From Rhodoferax sp. (GTDB lineage: Bacteria > Pseudomonadota > Gammaproteobacteria > Burkholderiales > Burkholderiaceae_C): a stretch of DNA of 64,000 nt. Each line of letters starts with the position of its first letter. Position 1 is the first letter of the stretch. The notes below the pieces were generated by a model. The model did not search any database. It saw only the letters and a program-made list of their open reading frames with translations, and had not been told where the DNA came from. Shown in pieces: positions 27,887 through 37,078 of this stretch. The stretch covers positions 1-64,000 of the forward strand of contig NZ_JAUSLE010000032.1 in assembly GCF_030646845.1 (NCBI RefSeq). Direction: 5' to 3'. A program made the translations under genes and the position numbers.

Positions 27887-29448
27887 CGCGTCTGTTTCGC
27901 GGTGTCTTCATTGTCTGGGTGGTATTGCGTTTCGGTCTGGATGAGCTATTCCTGACAAGTTTTCAGAAGCCCTGGCTGCGTGTCATCGCGCGTATCGTGT
28001 CGATTGGGCGCAACCTTGACGCGCCCCGCGGTCAGCGGATTCGGGAGGCGCTGGAGCGCCTGGGCCCCATCTTTGTGAAGTTCGGCCAGGTGTTGTCGAC
28101 GCGGCGCGACTTGATGCCGCTGGATATTGCGGACGAACTGGCCCGCCTGCAGGATCGGGTGCCGCCGTTCAGCAGCGACGTGGCCATCGCCACCATCGAA
28201 CGTGCGTTCCAGAAGAAAGTCGACGACATCTTCGTCTCGTTTGATCGCGAGCCGATTGCCAGTGCCTCGATTGCGCAGGTGCATTTCGCCGTGCTGAAAG
28301 ACCGGACGGGCGATGCCAGGGAGGTTGCCGTCAAGGTGTTGCGCCCCGGCATGCTGTCGGCCATCGAAAAAGACCTGAGCCTGATGCGCATGATGGCTGG
28401 CTGGGTCGAGGGCCTGTCCAACGACGGCAAGCGTCTGAAGCCGCGCGAAGTGGTGGCTGAGTTCGACAAGTACCTGCATGACGAGCTTGATCTGGTGCGT
28501 GAGGCGTCGAGCGCGGCGCAACTGCGTCGGAACATGGCCGGGCTTGATCTGGTGCTGATTCCCGAGATGTTCTGGGACTATTGCGCGACGGAAGTCATTG
28601 TGATGGAGCGTATGAAGGGCGTCCCCATCAGCCAGGTGGATCGCCTGCGGGAGGCGGGGGTGGATATCCCGAAGCTGGCGCGGGACTGTGTCACCATCTT
28701 GTTCACCCAGGTGTTTCGCGATGGTTTTTTCCACGCCGACATGCACCCGGGCAATATTCAGGTCAGCATCGCGCCCGACACGTTTGGCCGTTATATCTCG
28801 CTGGATTTCGGTATCGTTGGCACCCTGACCGAGTCAGACAAGGAATATCTGGCCCAGAATTTCACGGCCTTCTTCCGGCGCGACTACAAACGGGTGGCCG
28901 AGTTGCACATCGAGTCGGGCTGGGTGCCTGCGGTAACGCGGGTCGATGAGCTTGAGTCGGCGATCCGCTCGGTGTGCGAACCCTACTTTGATCGGCCGCT
29001 CAAGGAAATTTCGCTGGGTCTGGTGCTCATGCGCCTGTTTCAGACCTCCCGGCGTTTCTCGGTCGAAATCCAGCCGCAACTGGTGCTGTTGCAGAAGACA
29101 CTGCTCAACATCGAAGGCCTGGGACGGCAACTGGACCCGGACCTGGACCTCTGGGCGACGGCCAAACCCTTTCTTGAGACCTGGATGATCGATCAGCTGG
29201 GTCCCAAAAAGCTCATGGACCAGTTGCGCAACGAGGCGCCACGGTATGCCAAGCTCCTGCCCGAATTGCCGCGGCTTCTGGTGGACTTTCTCCAAAGCAG
29301 CAAGTCTCAGTCTGGCCGCGGACTCGATGAGCTTCTGGCTGAACAAAAGCGCACCAACCGTCTGTTGCAGGCGATCATGTATGGCGGCGTCGGATTTGTG
29401 CTGGGCCTGGTGGTGATGCAGCTGATTGTCCGTGTCCGGGTTTTTTAG
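27883..29448 (+). CDS. ubiB: UbiB atypical kinase/ATPase for ubiquinone synthesis
   Basis: A protein of 521 residues of the ABC1/COQ8 family. The KxGQ motif is in [16 protein letters not shown], and ASIAQVHFA is the modified Ala-rich loop. [11 protein letters not shown] and LDFGIVGTL provide the catalytic Asp and metal site. The C-terminus has a transmembrane segment ([16 protein letters not shown]), as in E. coli UbiB. It supports extraction or hydroxylation steps of quinone intermediates at the membrane. It is translationally coupled to ubiJ. Confidence 0.96.
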   Translation: MTRLFRGVFIVWVVLRFGLDELFLTSFQKPWLRVIARIVSIGRNLDAPRGQRIREALERLGPIFVKFGQVLSTRRDLMPLDIADELARLQDRVPPFSSDVAIATIERAFQKKVDDIFVSFDREPIASASIAQVHFAVLKDRTGDAREVAVKVLRPGMLSAIEKDLSLMRMMAGWVEGLSNDGKRLKPREVVAEFDKYLHDELDLVREASSAAQLRRNMAGLDLVLIPEMFWDYCATEVIVMERMKGVPISQVDRLREAGVDIPKLARDCVTILFTQVFRDGFFHADMHPGNIQVSIAPDTFGRYISLDFGIVGTLTESDKEYLAQNFTAFFRRDYKRVAELHIESGWVPAVTRVDELESAIRSVCEPYFDRPLKEISLGLVLMRLFQTSRRFSVEIQPQLVLLQKTLLNIEGLGRQLDPDLDLWATAKPFLETWMIDQLGPKKLMDQLRNEAPRYAKLLPELPRLLVDFLQSSKSQSGRGLDELLAEQKRTNRLLQAIMYGGVGFVLGLVVMQLIVRVRVF

Positions 29449-29488
29449 CAGCGTTTCCTGACGGAACCCGCCGGGGTGGCCAACGCTT

Positions 29489-29494
29489 TATAAT
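29489..29494 (+). promoter_or_regulatory. TATAAT -10 box before fmdB
   Basis: A perfect TATAAT stands 38 bases upstream of the fmdB ATG in the ubiB-fmdB gap. No good -35 is seen at 16-18 bases in the GC-rich sequence before it, so the call is tentative. Confidence 0.35.
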
Positions 29495-29531
29495 GAAAAG
29501 CTTTGCTACTTGAAATCCGAGCCTTATTGCC

Positions 29532-29864
29532 ATGCCAATTTACGCCTACAAATGCGAGTCCTGCGGGTTTGCCAAGGACGTGTTGCAGAAAATGTCGGAT
29601 TCACCGCTGACCGACTGTCCCGCCTGTGGCGCGGCCGCCTTCAAGAAACAGCTCACAGCCGCGGGCTTTCAGCTCAAAGGCTCCGGCTGGTACGCGACCG
29701 ATTTCAAGGGCGGTGCGACGTCGACCTCCGCTACAGCCCCCAGTTCGGACACCGCGTCGACAAATGCCAGTGACGCCAAGCCGAGTGAGAGCTCGGCTGC
29801 AAAACCGGACTCGACCCCTCCATCTGCCTCGGGCGGCTGCGGCGGTTCTTGCGCCTGCCACTGA
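29532..29864 (+). CDS. FmdB-type zinc-ribbon protein
   Basis: A protein of 110 residues. The N-terminal MPIYAYKCESCGFAKDVLQK with CPACG forms a CxxC...CxxC zinc ribbon, the FmdB/CxxC_CXXC_SSSS regulatory domain. A Ser/Thr/Ala-rich tail follows and ends in the cysteine-rich GGCGGSCACH. The family was named after a putative regulator of formamidase; its function is unknown. It overlaps no neighbour and precedes a DUF502 gene and aspS. Confidence 0.88.
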   Translation: MPIYAYKCESCGFAKDVLQKMSDSPLTDCPACGAAAFKKQLTAAGFQLKGSGWYATDFKGGATSTSATAPSSDTASTNASDAKPSESSAAKPDSTPPSASGGCGGSCACH

Positions 29865-29893
29865 CCCGTCGTCCACGAAACCCTGGAATCCTC

Positions 29894-30535
29894 GTGCCAA
29901 TTAAAAAGTACCTGCTCACCGGCCTGCTGGCCTGGCTGCCCCTGGCCCTCACCATCTGGGTGTTGTTGTGGCTGGTAGGGCTGCTTGATGCCATTTTTGG
30001 CGGCATTCTGACGGGCCTTTCTGCGTTGACGCCAGGTTCGACCGGCGTCCAGATAGAGCAACTGCGTCTTATTCCTGGGCTGGGTGTGGTTCTGGTTTTT
30101 TCAGTACTGCTGGTAACGGGTGCGCTGGTCTCCAATGTGGCGGGGCGCTGGTGGCTCAGCCAGTGGGGCAAGCTGTTCACCAGAATTCCGGTTTTCAAAT
30201 CCATCTACAACAGCGTGAAGAAAGTGTCCGATACGCTTTTTTCCAGCAATGGCAATGCGTTTCGCACCGCGATGCTGGTCCAGTACCCACGTGCGGGCGT
30301 CTGGACCATCGCATTCCAGACCGGCACACCCGGCGGTGAGGTGGCGGGGCATCTGGGACCGGATTTCGTGAGTGTCTATGTGCCCACCACGCCCAATCCG
30401 ACCAGTGGGTTCTTCCTGATGCTGCCACGTGCTGAAGTCATCGAATTGAAAATGAGCGTGGATGAAGCGCTGACCTATGTGATATCCATGGGATCGGTGG
30501 CCCCTTCACCTGCAGTTGGCTTGCCCACCAAATAA
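29894..30535 (+). CDS. DUF502 integral membrane protein
   Basis: A protein of 213 residues starting with GTG (VPIKKYLLTGLLAWLPLALT). It has two N-terminal transmembrane helices, then FTRIPVFKSIYNSVKKV and the block FVSVYVPTTPNPTSGFF, which are the DUF502 signatures. The family is found beside aspS in many proteobacteria; its function is unknown. The frame is open back to 29849, but the extension overlaps fmdB and does not resemble the family. Confidence 0.9.
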   Translation: MPIKKYLLTGLLAWLPLALTIWVLLWLVGLLDAIFGGILTGLSALTPGSTGVQIEQLRLIPGLGVVLVFSVLLVTGALVSNVAGRWWLSQWGKLFTRIPVFKSIYNSVKKVSDTLFSSNGNAFRTAMLVQYPRAGVWTIAFQTGTPGGEVAGHLGPDFVSVYVPTTPNPTSGFFLMLPRAEVIELKMSVDEALTYVISMGSVAPSPAVGLPTK

Positions 30536-30600
30536 GTTTCCCCGAATAATCCCTGTTGATAACCTGTGCCGCCTTCTCAGGCGGGCTTTGAAAGCTGTCT

Positions 30601-32415
30601 ATGGCCATGCGCTCCCACTATTGCGGTCTTGTGACCGAGGCCCTGCTGGGCCAAACCGTCACCCTGTGTGGCTGGGTGAACCGTCGTCGCGACCACGGCG
30701 GTGTGATTTTTGTTGATGTGCGTGACCGCGAAGGTTATGTGCAGGTGGTGTGCGACCCGGACCGAGCTGATATGTTCAAGACGGCCGAAGGTATTCGCAA
30801 CGAGTTCTGCATTCAGGTCAAGGGCCTGGTGCGTGCGCGCCCGGAAGGCACGACCAACGACAGCCTCAAAAGCGGCAAGATCGAGGTGCTGTGCCACGAG
30901 TTGACGGTGCTCAACCCGTCGGTCACCCCACCGTTCCAGTTGGACGACGAGAATCTGAGCGAGACCACGCGCCTGACGCACCGGGTGCTGGATCTGCGCC
31001 GTCCCTATATGCAGAACAATCTGATGCTGCGCTACCGCGTGTCCATGGAAGTGCGCAAGTTTCTGGATGCCAACGGTTTCATCGACATCGAAACCCCGAT
31101 GCTGGGCAAGTCCACGCCAGAAGGCGCCCGCGATTATCTGGTGCCCAGCCGCGTCCACGAGGGTCATTTCTTTGCCCTGCCGCAAAGCCCCCAGTTGTTC
31201 AAGCAGCTGTTGATGGTGGCCGGTTATGACCGCTACTACCAGATCACCAAGTGTTTCCGCGACGAAGACCTGCGCGCTGATCGCCAGCCCGAATTCACGC
31301 AGATTGATATTGAGACTTCGTTCCTGAGTGAGCAGGATATCCGTGACATGTTCCAGGGCATGATCACCACCGTATTCAAGAACACCTTGAACGTTGACCT
31401 GGGCGAGTTCCCGGTCATGGCCTACAGCGAAGCCATGCACCGCTACGGCTCCGACAAGCCCGACCTGCGCGTCAACCTTGAGTTCGCTGAACTAACCGAC
31501 GTCATGACAGATGTGGACTTCAAGGTGTTCGCCGGTGCGGCCACCATGAAGGGTGGCCGTGTGGTTGGCCTGCGCATCCCCGGCGGGGCACGGGAAGCCG
31601 GTGGCCTGAGCCGCGGCGAGATTGACGCCTACACCGAGTTCGTCAAGATCTACGGTGCCAAGGGCCTGGCCTACATCAAGGTCAACGAGCTGGCCAAGGG
31701 CCGCGACGGTCTGCAAAGCCCGATCGTCAAGAACATCCACGACAAGGCCCTGGCCGAAGTGCTGGCCCGCACGGGCGCGCAGGATGGTGACCTGATCTTC
31801 TTTGGCGCCGACAAGGGCAAGGTGGTCAACGATGCGATCGGTGCCTTGCGCATCAAAATTGGACACAGCGAGTTTGGCAAGAAGAACGGCCTGTTCGAGA
31901 AAGCCTGGCGTCCGATGTGGGTGGTCGACTTCCCGATGTTCGAGTTTGACGAGGAAGCGCAGCGTTACACCGCGGTGCACCACCCCTTCACCGCGCCCAA
32001 GGAAGGCCACGAAGACTGGATGGCCACGGCGCCCGAGAAATGCATTTCCCAGGGCTACGACATGGTGCTCAACGGCTGGGAGATGGGTGGCGGCTCGGTG
32101 CGTATCCACCGTGCGGATGTGCAGCAAAAAGTGTTTGACGCCCTGAAAATCACACCGGAAGAAGCGCAGGACAAATTCGGCTTCTTGCTCGATGCCCTGC
32201 AGTATGGCGCGCCGCCCCACGGTGGTCTGGCCTTTGGCCTGGACCGCATCGTCACTCTGATGACCGGTGCCGAGTCGATCCGTGACGTGATCGCCTTCCC
32301 CAAGACCCAGCGCGCCCAATGTCTGCTGACGAAGGCACCTTCCACCGTAGACGAAAAGCAGTTGCGTGAACTGCACATCAGGTTGCGTCCTGCCGAGCTG
32401 ACAAAAGCGGTTTGA
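30601..32415 (+). CDS. aspS: Aspartyl-tRNA synthetase
   Basis: A protein of 604 residues, of the bacterial long type with the GAD insertion. It has the OB-fold anticodon domain ([19 protein letters not shown]), motif 2 ([19 protein letters not shown]) and motif 3 ([14 protein letters not shown]). Many betaproteobacteria lack asparaginyl-tRNA synthetase, and there the AspRS is non-discriminating and works with GatCAB. Whether that applies here cannot be decided from this window. A second in-frame ATG lies two codons in. Confidence 0.97.
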   Translation: MAMRSHYCGLVTEALLGQTVTLCGWVNRRRDHGGVIFVDVRDREGYVQVVCDPDRADMFKTAEGIRNEFCIQVKGLVRARPEGTTNDSLKSGKIEVLCHELTVLNPSVTPPFQLDDENLSETTRLTHRVLDLRRPYMQNNLMLRYRVSMEVRKFLDANGFIDIETPMLGKSTPEGARDYLVPSRVHEGHFFALPQSPQLFKQLLMVAGYDRYYQITKCFRDEDLRADRQPEFTQIDIETSFLSEQDIRDMFQGMITTVFKNTLNVDLGEFPVMAYSEAMHRYGSDKPDLRVNLEFAELTDVMTDVDFKVFAGAATMKGGRVVGLRIPGGAREAGGLSRGEIDAYTEFVKIYGAKGLAYIKVNELAKGRDGLQSPIVKNIHDKALAEVLARTGAQDGDLIFFGADKGKVVNDAIGALRIKIGHSEFGKKNGLFEKAWRPMWVVDFPMFEFDEEAQRYTAVHHPFTAPKEGHEDWMATAPEKCISQGYDMVLNGWEMGGGSVRIHRADVQQKVFDALKITPEEAQDKFGFLLDALQYGAPPHGGLAFGLDRIVTLMTGAESIRDVIAFPKTQRAQCLLTKAPSTVDEKQLRELHIRLRPAELTKAV

Positions 32416-32446
32416 TCAAGTCCTGACCGGGGCTTCAGGCAGAATG

Positions 32447-32474
32447 AAAGGGCGCTCAAACGGCGCCCTTTTTT
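32447..32474 (+). terminator. Rho-independent terminator after aspS
   Basis: AAAGGGCGC (32447-32455) pairs with GCGCCCTTT (32463-32471) around a seven-base loop, and six T follow at 32469-32474. The nudB ATG begins at the very next base, so the terminator occupies the place where its ribosome binding site would be. Confidence 0.85.
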
Positions 32475-32954
32475 ATGTCCATGCGTTACAAAATTCCCCA
32501 ATCCGTACTGGTGGTGATTTACACCCCGGTGCTGGACGTGCTGCTGATCAGGCGGGCCGACGCCACCGACTTCTGGCAATCTGTCACCGGCAGCAAGGAT
32601 GCGCTGGATGAACCCTTCCATGAAACGGCTGTGCGCGAAGTTCGCGAGGAAACCGGGATTGACTGCGCGACCGGCACACCGCTGCAACAAGGCCTGCTCG
32701 ACTGGCAGCTTGAAAACGTCTATGACATTTATCCGCGCTGGCAGCACCGCTATGCGCCGGGTGTGACGCGCAACACCGAGCATTTGTTTGGTTTAATGGT
32801 GCCGGCCGGGACGCCCGTGTGTTTGAGTCCACGCGAACATACCGCCTACCAGTGGCTGCCTTACCGGCAGGCGGCACTGACCTGTTTCTCACCTTCCAAT
32901 GCGGAGGCCATATTAATGTTGCCACGACTGGCAACCTCGAAAGTCCAAACATGA
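32475..32954 (+). CDS. nudB: Dihydroneopterin triphosphate pyrophosphohydrolase (Nudix)
   Basis: A protein of 159 residues. The Nudix box is GSKDALDEPFHETAVREV followed by REETGI, with one extra residue between the first Gly and Glu, a variant I associate with NudB. The family removes pyrophosphate from dihydroneopterin triphosphate, the second step of folate synthesis; folE, the first step, lies about 2 kb downstream. The start at 32475 or 32481 falls directly behind a terminator with no ribosome binding site. The stop overlaps the next start (ATGA). Confidence 0.88.
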   Translation: MSMRYKIPQSVLVVIYTPVLDVLLIRRADATDFWQSVTGSKDALDEPFHETAVREVREETGIDCATGTPLQQGLLDWQLENVYDIYPRWQHRYAPGVTRNTEHLFGLMVPAGTPVCLSPREHTAYQWLPYRQAALTCFSPSNAEAILMLPRLATSKVQT

Positions 32955-33685
32955 ATATCGTTCGTGTCGCCACTTACAACATTCACAAGGGCGTGCAAGG
33001 TGTTGGGCCGCAGCGTCGGCTGGAAATCCACAACCTCGGTCATGCAGTCGAACAGCTCGATGCCGACATTGTTTGCCTGCAGGAGGTGCGCAAGGTGCAC
33101 CGGCGCGAGGAGAAGTATTTCACCCAATGGCCAGAGCTGCCTCAGGCCGACTTCCTGGCTCCGGAAGGTTACGAGGCCGTGTATCGCACCAACGCGTTCA
33201 CCCGGCATGGAGAGCATGGCAATGCCCTGTTGTCGCGCTGGCCAGTGGTGACCCATCAGCATGAAGACATTTCGGACCATCGGTTTGAGCAGCGGGGGTT
33301 GCTGCATGTCGAGGTGATGGTGCATGGACAGGCCGTGCACGTGGTGGTCGTTCACCTGGGGTTGATCCGCGCCAGCCGCGCCCGCCAGGTGGCGCAGCTG
33401 CAGCGTTTCATCGAGCGCGAAGTGCCGCCAGCGGCGCCGCTGCTCGTGGCGGGAGACTTCAATGACTGGGGTGACCTGGTGCAACGTACGCTGGATGCCA
33501 CAAAACTGAGCGCATTCAATGGCGGCCGCCATGCCACTTTCCCGGCCCGCATGCCGCTGGTGCAACTGGACTATGTGTACGCCAGAGGCCTGACGCCACT
33601 GGGCGTGCATGTTCCGCGTGGTCGCATCTGGTGGCGCATGTCGGACCATTTGCCCATGATTGCCGAGTTCGGCCTCCCGGACTAG
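32951..33685 (+). CDS. Endonuclease/exonuclease/phosphatase (EEP) family protein
   Basis: A protein of 244 residues. VATYNIHKGVQG, CLQEVRK, LVAGDFNDWGD and MSDHLPMIAEF carry the Asn, Glu, Asp-x-Asn and His of the EEP metal site. It could be a phosphodiesterase acting on lipids, sugars or DNA. The family partner of clsB in many proteobacteria is of this type, and clsB follows after ten bases. The start is set by the ATGA overlap with nudB. Confidence 0.9.
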   Translation: MNIVRVATYNIHKGVQGVGPQRRLEIHNLGHAVEQLDADIVCLQEVRKVHRREEKYFTQWPELPQADFLAPEGYEAVYRTNAFTRHGEHGNALLSRWPVVTHQHEDISDHRFEQRGLLHVEVMVHGQAVHVVVVHLGLIRASRARQVAQLQRFIEREVPPAAPLLVAGDFNDWGDLVQRTLDATKLSAFNGGRHATFPARMPLVQLDYVYARGLTPLGVHVPRGRIWWRMSDHLPMIAEFGLPD

Positions 33686-33695
33686 ACGCGCACCC

Positions 33696-34931
33696 ATGGC
33701 GCAACCCCGGCCCGGTCATCAGGTCCAGCTGTTGCAGGGTGGACAGGCGTTCTTCCCGGCGCTGGTGCAAGCCATTGAGCGCAGCGTGCACGAAGTCCGG
33801 CTGGAGACCTATATCTTCAGTGTTGCGGCTTCCGGTGAGAGCGTGGCGGTGGCGCTGGAACGCGCCGCTCAGCGCGGGGTGGCGGTGTATCTGGTGATGG
33901 ATGGTGTCGGCACGCCCAGTCTTCCGCCGGAGTGGGTGACCCGCTTCGATGCGGCCGGTGTCCAGTGGCGGATTTTTCTGCCGCTGGGCCGGATCGGGGT
34001 TCTGATTCCCAATCGCTGGCGGCGATTGCACCGAAAACTGTGTGTGGTCGATGGCACGGTGGCATTCTGTGGCGGCATCAACGTGCTGGATGATCTCTAT
34101 GATCCCAATCACGGCGCTCTGGATGCCCCCCGATTTGACTTCGCCGTGCGCGTGACCGGCCCGCTGGTACAGGCGGTGCATGAGGCGACAGCGCAGTTCT
34201 GGTGGCGCTTGCAGGCGGCCAGTACCGCGCGCCAGAGCGATTTTCAGGCCGCCTGGCGCGCCCTGCAGGAAGCCGTCGCGCTGGCGCGGCAAGCCCGCTC
34301 GGACGCGGAGACCGACAAGGAAGCAAGGGCTCCAGTCCCCGGCGCCACGGGTCATAACATCAACGCCGATCTGGTACTGCGCGACAACGTGCGCAACCGT
34401 TCCCGGATTGAGCGTAGCTACCGCAAAGCCATAGGCGAGGCACAAACCGAGATCATCATTGCCAACGCTTATTTTGTCCCAGGCCGAAAATTGCGCAAAG
34501 GGCTGATTCATGCGGCGCAACGGGGCGTGCGGGTGCGATTGCTGCTGCAGGGCCGGTACGAGTATTTCATGCAGTACCACGCGGCCAGGCCTGTGTATGG
34601 CGCCCTGCTGGCGGCCGGCGTGGAGATTCATGAGTATGCCGTCAGTTTTCTCCATGCCAAGGTCGCGGTGATCGATGGCCATTGGGCCACGGTGGGTTCC
34701 TCCAATCTTGAGCCTTTGAGCTTGCTGCTGGCGCGCGAGGCCAACGTCATCGTCAAGGATTCTCCTTTTGCTCAGGATCTGCGCGCGCGGCTTGAGCACG
34801 CCATGGCCCACGGTGGTGTTCGCGTGGACCCTGCCATCTATGCCAACCGGCCGTGGCGCCAGCGCTTTCTGGATCGTGTCGCGTTTGGCGTGATGCGGAT
34901 CCTGGTGTTCCTGAATGGAAAACGCTATTGA
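33696..34931 (+). CDS. clsB: Cardiolipin synthase B
   Basis: A protein of 411 residues of the phospholipase D superfamily. The two HKD motifs are HRKLCVVDGTVAFCGGIN (His near 112) and HAKVAVIDGHWATVGSSN (His near 320). It lacks the N-terminal transmembrane helices of ClsA, as ClsB does. It makes cardiolipin or phosphatidylglycerol by transphosphatidylation. The last two sense codons and the stop lie in repeat copy F, so the repeat supplies the C-terminal end. Confidence 0.92.
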   Translation: MAQPRPGHQVQLLQGGQAFFPALVQAIERSVHEVRLETYIFSVAASGESVAVALERAAQRGVAVYLVMDGVGTPSLPPEWVTRFDAAGVQWRIFLPLGRIGVLIPNRWRRLHRKLCVVDGTVAFCGGINVLDDLYDPNHGALDAPRFDFAVRVTGPLVQAVHEATAQFWWRLQAASTARQSDFQAAWRALQEAVALARQARSDAETDKEARAPVPGATGHNINADLVLRDNVRNRSRIERSYRKAIGEAQTEIIIANAYFVPGRKLRKGLIHAAQRGVRVRLLLQGRYEYFMQYHAARPVYGALLAAGVEIHEYAVSFLHAKVAVIDGHWATVGSSNLEPLSLLLAREANVIVKDSPFAQDLRARLEHAMAHGGVRVDPAIYANRPWRQRFLDRVAFGVMRILVFLNGKRY

Positions 34932-34976
34932 TTTAGTAGCTATAAACGCATGATTGACGCGGGCTAATGCCCAAAA
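34922..34976 (+). repeat. Interspersed repeat copy F, supplying the clsB stop codon
   Basis: CGCTATTGATTTAGTAGC, then TATAAACGCATGATTGACG, then CGGGCTAATGCCC and AAAAA. The TGA of clsB (34929-34931) lies within the loop of the first hairpin. The second hairpin GGGC/GCCC is short. Confidence 0.75.
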
Positions 34977-35033
34977 ACCCTAAAAGTGAAACGCTGGTAC
35001 CATCGTTCCATGTTAATGAAAAGTCAGAGCACC

Positions 35034-35735
35034 ATGAATCCATCTGATGCCGATGAGGGCACCCCCGTATCCGTGAAAATCCGGGAACGCCTGATGGCGG
35101 CGCGCAAGCGCTTCAACGCCAATGACAACATCGCTGACTTTATTGAGCCAGGGGAGTTGGAGAAGCTGCTAGATGAGGTGGAAGACAAGATGAAGGGCGT
35201 GCTCAGCAGTCTGGTGATTGACACCGAGCGCGACCACAACACCGACAAGACGGCGCGTCGGGTCGCCAAGATGTATCTCAACGAGGTGTTCCGCGGCCGC
35301 TACGTCAGCGGGCCCACCATCACCGAGTTCCCCAACGCCGAACACCTCAATGAGTTGATGATCGTCGGCCCCATCACGGTTCGCAGCGCCTGCAGCCATC
35401 ATCTGTGTCCGGTCATCGGCCAGATCTGGATCGGTGTGCTGCCCAATGAGCATACGAACGTGATTGGTTTGTCCAAATACGCACGCCTGGCAGAGTGGGT
35501 CATGGGCCGACCGCAGATCCAGGAGGAAGCGGTGGTCCAGCTGGCCGACCTGATTCAGCAAAAAACCCAGCCGGACGGCCTGGCCATCGTGATGGAGGCG
35601 ACTCATTTCTGCATGGGCTGGCGCGGCGTCAAGGACATGGACAGCAAGATGATCAATTCGGTCATGCGCGGCAGCTTCCTCAAGGATCCCAATCTGCGCC
35701 GTGAATTCCTGTCGCTTATTCCGAAGAAAGGCTGA
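35034..35735 (+). CDS. folE: GTP cyclohydrolase I
   Basis: A protein of 233 residues. The zinc and active-site block SACSHHLCPVIGQIWIGVLP and the later THFCMGWRGVKD are diagnostic of type I (FolE). It converts GTP to dihydroneopterin triphosphate, the entry to tetrahydrofolate. The start is uncertain: ATGs at 34986, 35010, 35016 and 35034 are in frame, and 35034 is chosen because the earlier residues look non-conserved. The BLUF photoreceptor gene follows after two bases. Confidence 0.94.
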   Translation: MNPSDADEGTPVSVKIRERLMAARKRFNANDNIADFIEPGELEKLLDEVEDKMKGVLSSLVIDTERDHNTDKTARRVAKMYLNEVFRGRYVSGPTITEFPNAEHLNELMIVGPITVRSACSHHLCPVIGQIWIGVLPNEHTNVIGLSKYARLAEWVMGRPQIQEEAVVQLADLIQQKTQPDGLAIVMEATHFCMGWRGVKDMDSKMINSVMRGSFLKDPNLRREFLSLIPKKG

Positions 35736-35737
35736 TC

Positions 35738-36160
35738 ATGTTGGTACGTTTGCTTTATGCCAGCCGTGCAATCGACACCAGTCCCGAGGCCATCGAGGCG
35801 ATCCTGGCCCAGTCCCGCGAGCACAACCCGGAGTGCGGCATCACCGGCATTCTCTGTTATGGCGGCGGGATTTTCCTGCAGGCCATTGAAGGCGGACGCA
35901 TGCCGGTGAGCGAACTGTATGGCCATATCCAGCGGGATCCCCGCCACAAGGATGTGGTGCTGCTGCACTACGAAGAAGTACCCGAGCGCCGATTTGGTGG
36001 CTGGACCATGGGGCAGGTCAACATGTCCAAGATCAATACCTCCATCTTGCTCAAGTACGCCGAAAAGCCGGAGCTCGACCCCTACTCGGTGTCGGGCAGC
36101 GTGTCCCTGGCGTTGCTGGAAGAGCTGATGGCAACGGCGTGCATCATCGGCCGCGCCTGA
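35738..36160 (+). CDS. BLUF-domain blue-light photoreceptor
   Basis: A protein of 140 residues consisting of one BLUF domain and a short C-terminal helix. All the key flavin-site residues of the family are present: Y7 (RLLYASR), N30 (REHNPECGITG), Q48 (IFLQAIEG), W89 and M91 (FGGWTMGQ). They stand in the same spacing as Tyr21, Asn45, Gln63, Trp104 and Met106 of AppA. It should bind FAD and red-shift on blue light. There is no attached output domain, so it must act on a partner protein. It starts two bases after folE. Confidence 0.95.
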   Translation: MLVRLLYASRAIDTSPEAIEAILAQSREHNPECGITGILCYGGGIFLQAIEGGRMPVSELYGHIQRDPRHKDVVLLHYEEVPERRFGGWTMGQVNMSKINTSILLKYAEKPELDPYSVSGSVSLALLEELMATACIIGRA

Positions 36161-36164
36161 GCGC

Positions 36165-37067
36165 TTGACGGCTTCCCCGATCCAGCGCGATCCGTGGCGT
36201 GGCGACCCTGCGGTTGCCCCGGCACTGGTAGGTTGTGACTTCTCAAGCAGTCCCTCGCGCAAAAAACCGATTGTTCTGGCGCTGGGCTTCTCCCAAGGCG
36301 GGCGTGTGCAGCTGTCGAAGCTGGAGCGACTCGAATCGCTGGACGCATTCTCCCAGTGGTTGCAGCAACCACTGCACTGGGTGGGCGGTTTTGACCTCCC
36401 GTTCGGCCTGCCCCGTGAACTGGTCGAGACACTGGGCTGGCCGGGGCAATGGGAAGCCTGTATCCGTCATTACGCGACGCTGAGCCGCGAACAGATCCGC
36501 GCTACGTTTGCCGCGTTCTGCGATGCCCGACCGGTGGGCGGCAAATTTGCCCACCGGGCGACCGACCTTCCCGCCGGGTCCAGCCCCTCGATGAAATGGG
36601 TCAACCCACCCGTGGCGTACATGCTGCATGCCGGCGTGCCACGGTTGCTGGCGGCGGGGGTGCAACTGCCTGGCCTGCATGCAGGCGATCCGCACGATGT
36701 GGATGGAACGACAGGTCACGCGCGCCGGGTTGCCTTGGAAGCCTATCCGGGTTTACTGGCGCGGGAACTGCTGGGCAAACGCAGCTACAAGAGCGATGAC
36801 TCGGCCCGGCAGACGCCGGAGCGCCTGATTGCCCGCAAAGACCTGATCACGGCGCTGGAGCACGGGCAGACCCGTCTGGGTCTGCGGCTCAAGCTGACGC
36901 ATGCGCAGCGGGACGTATTGGCGGACGATGCCAGCGGTGATTCACTGGACGCGGTGCTGTGTCTGGTCCAGGCGGCCTGGGCCCAAGCCCGGCAGGCGCA
37001 AGGCGCTGTCCGCTATGGGTTACCCGCAGACATGGACCCGCTGGAAGGCTGGATCATCACCGCGTGA
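36165..37067 (+). CDS. DUF429 family protein
   Basis: A protein of 300 residues with the DUF429 pattern: VGCDFSSSPSRKKPIVLAL at the N-terminus, GGFDLPFGLPRELV, ALEAYPGLLARELLG, and the C-terminal DASGDSLDAVLCLVQAAW. The fold is predicted to be RNase H-like with conserved acidic residues, but the activity is unknown to me. The longest frame starts with TTG five bases after the BLUF stop, so the start is uncertain. It may share the folE-BLUF transcript. Confidence 0.8.
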   Translation: MTASPIQRDPWRGDPAVAPALVGCDFSSSPSRKKPIVLALGFSQGGRVQLSKLERLESLDAFSQWLQQPLHWVGGFDLPFGLPRELVETLGWPGQWEACIRHYATLSREQIRATFAAFCDARPVGGKFAHRATDLPAGSSPSMKWVNPPVAYMLHAGVPRLLAAGVQLPGLHAGDPHDVDGTTGHARRVALEAYPGLLARELLGKRSYKSDDSARQTPERLIARKDLITALEHGQTRLGLRLKLTHAQRDVLADDASGDSLDAVLCLVQAAWAQARQAQGAVRYGLPADMDPLEGWIITA

Positions 37068-37078
37068 TCGGATCGGCC

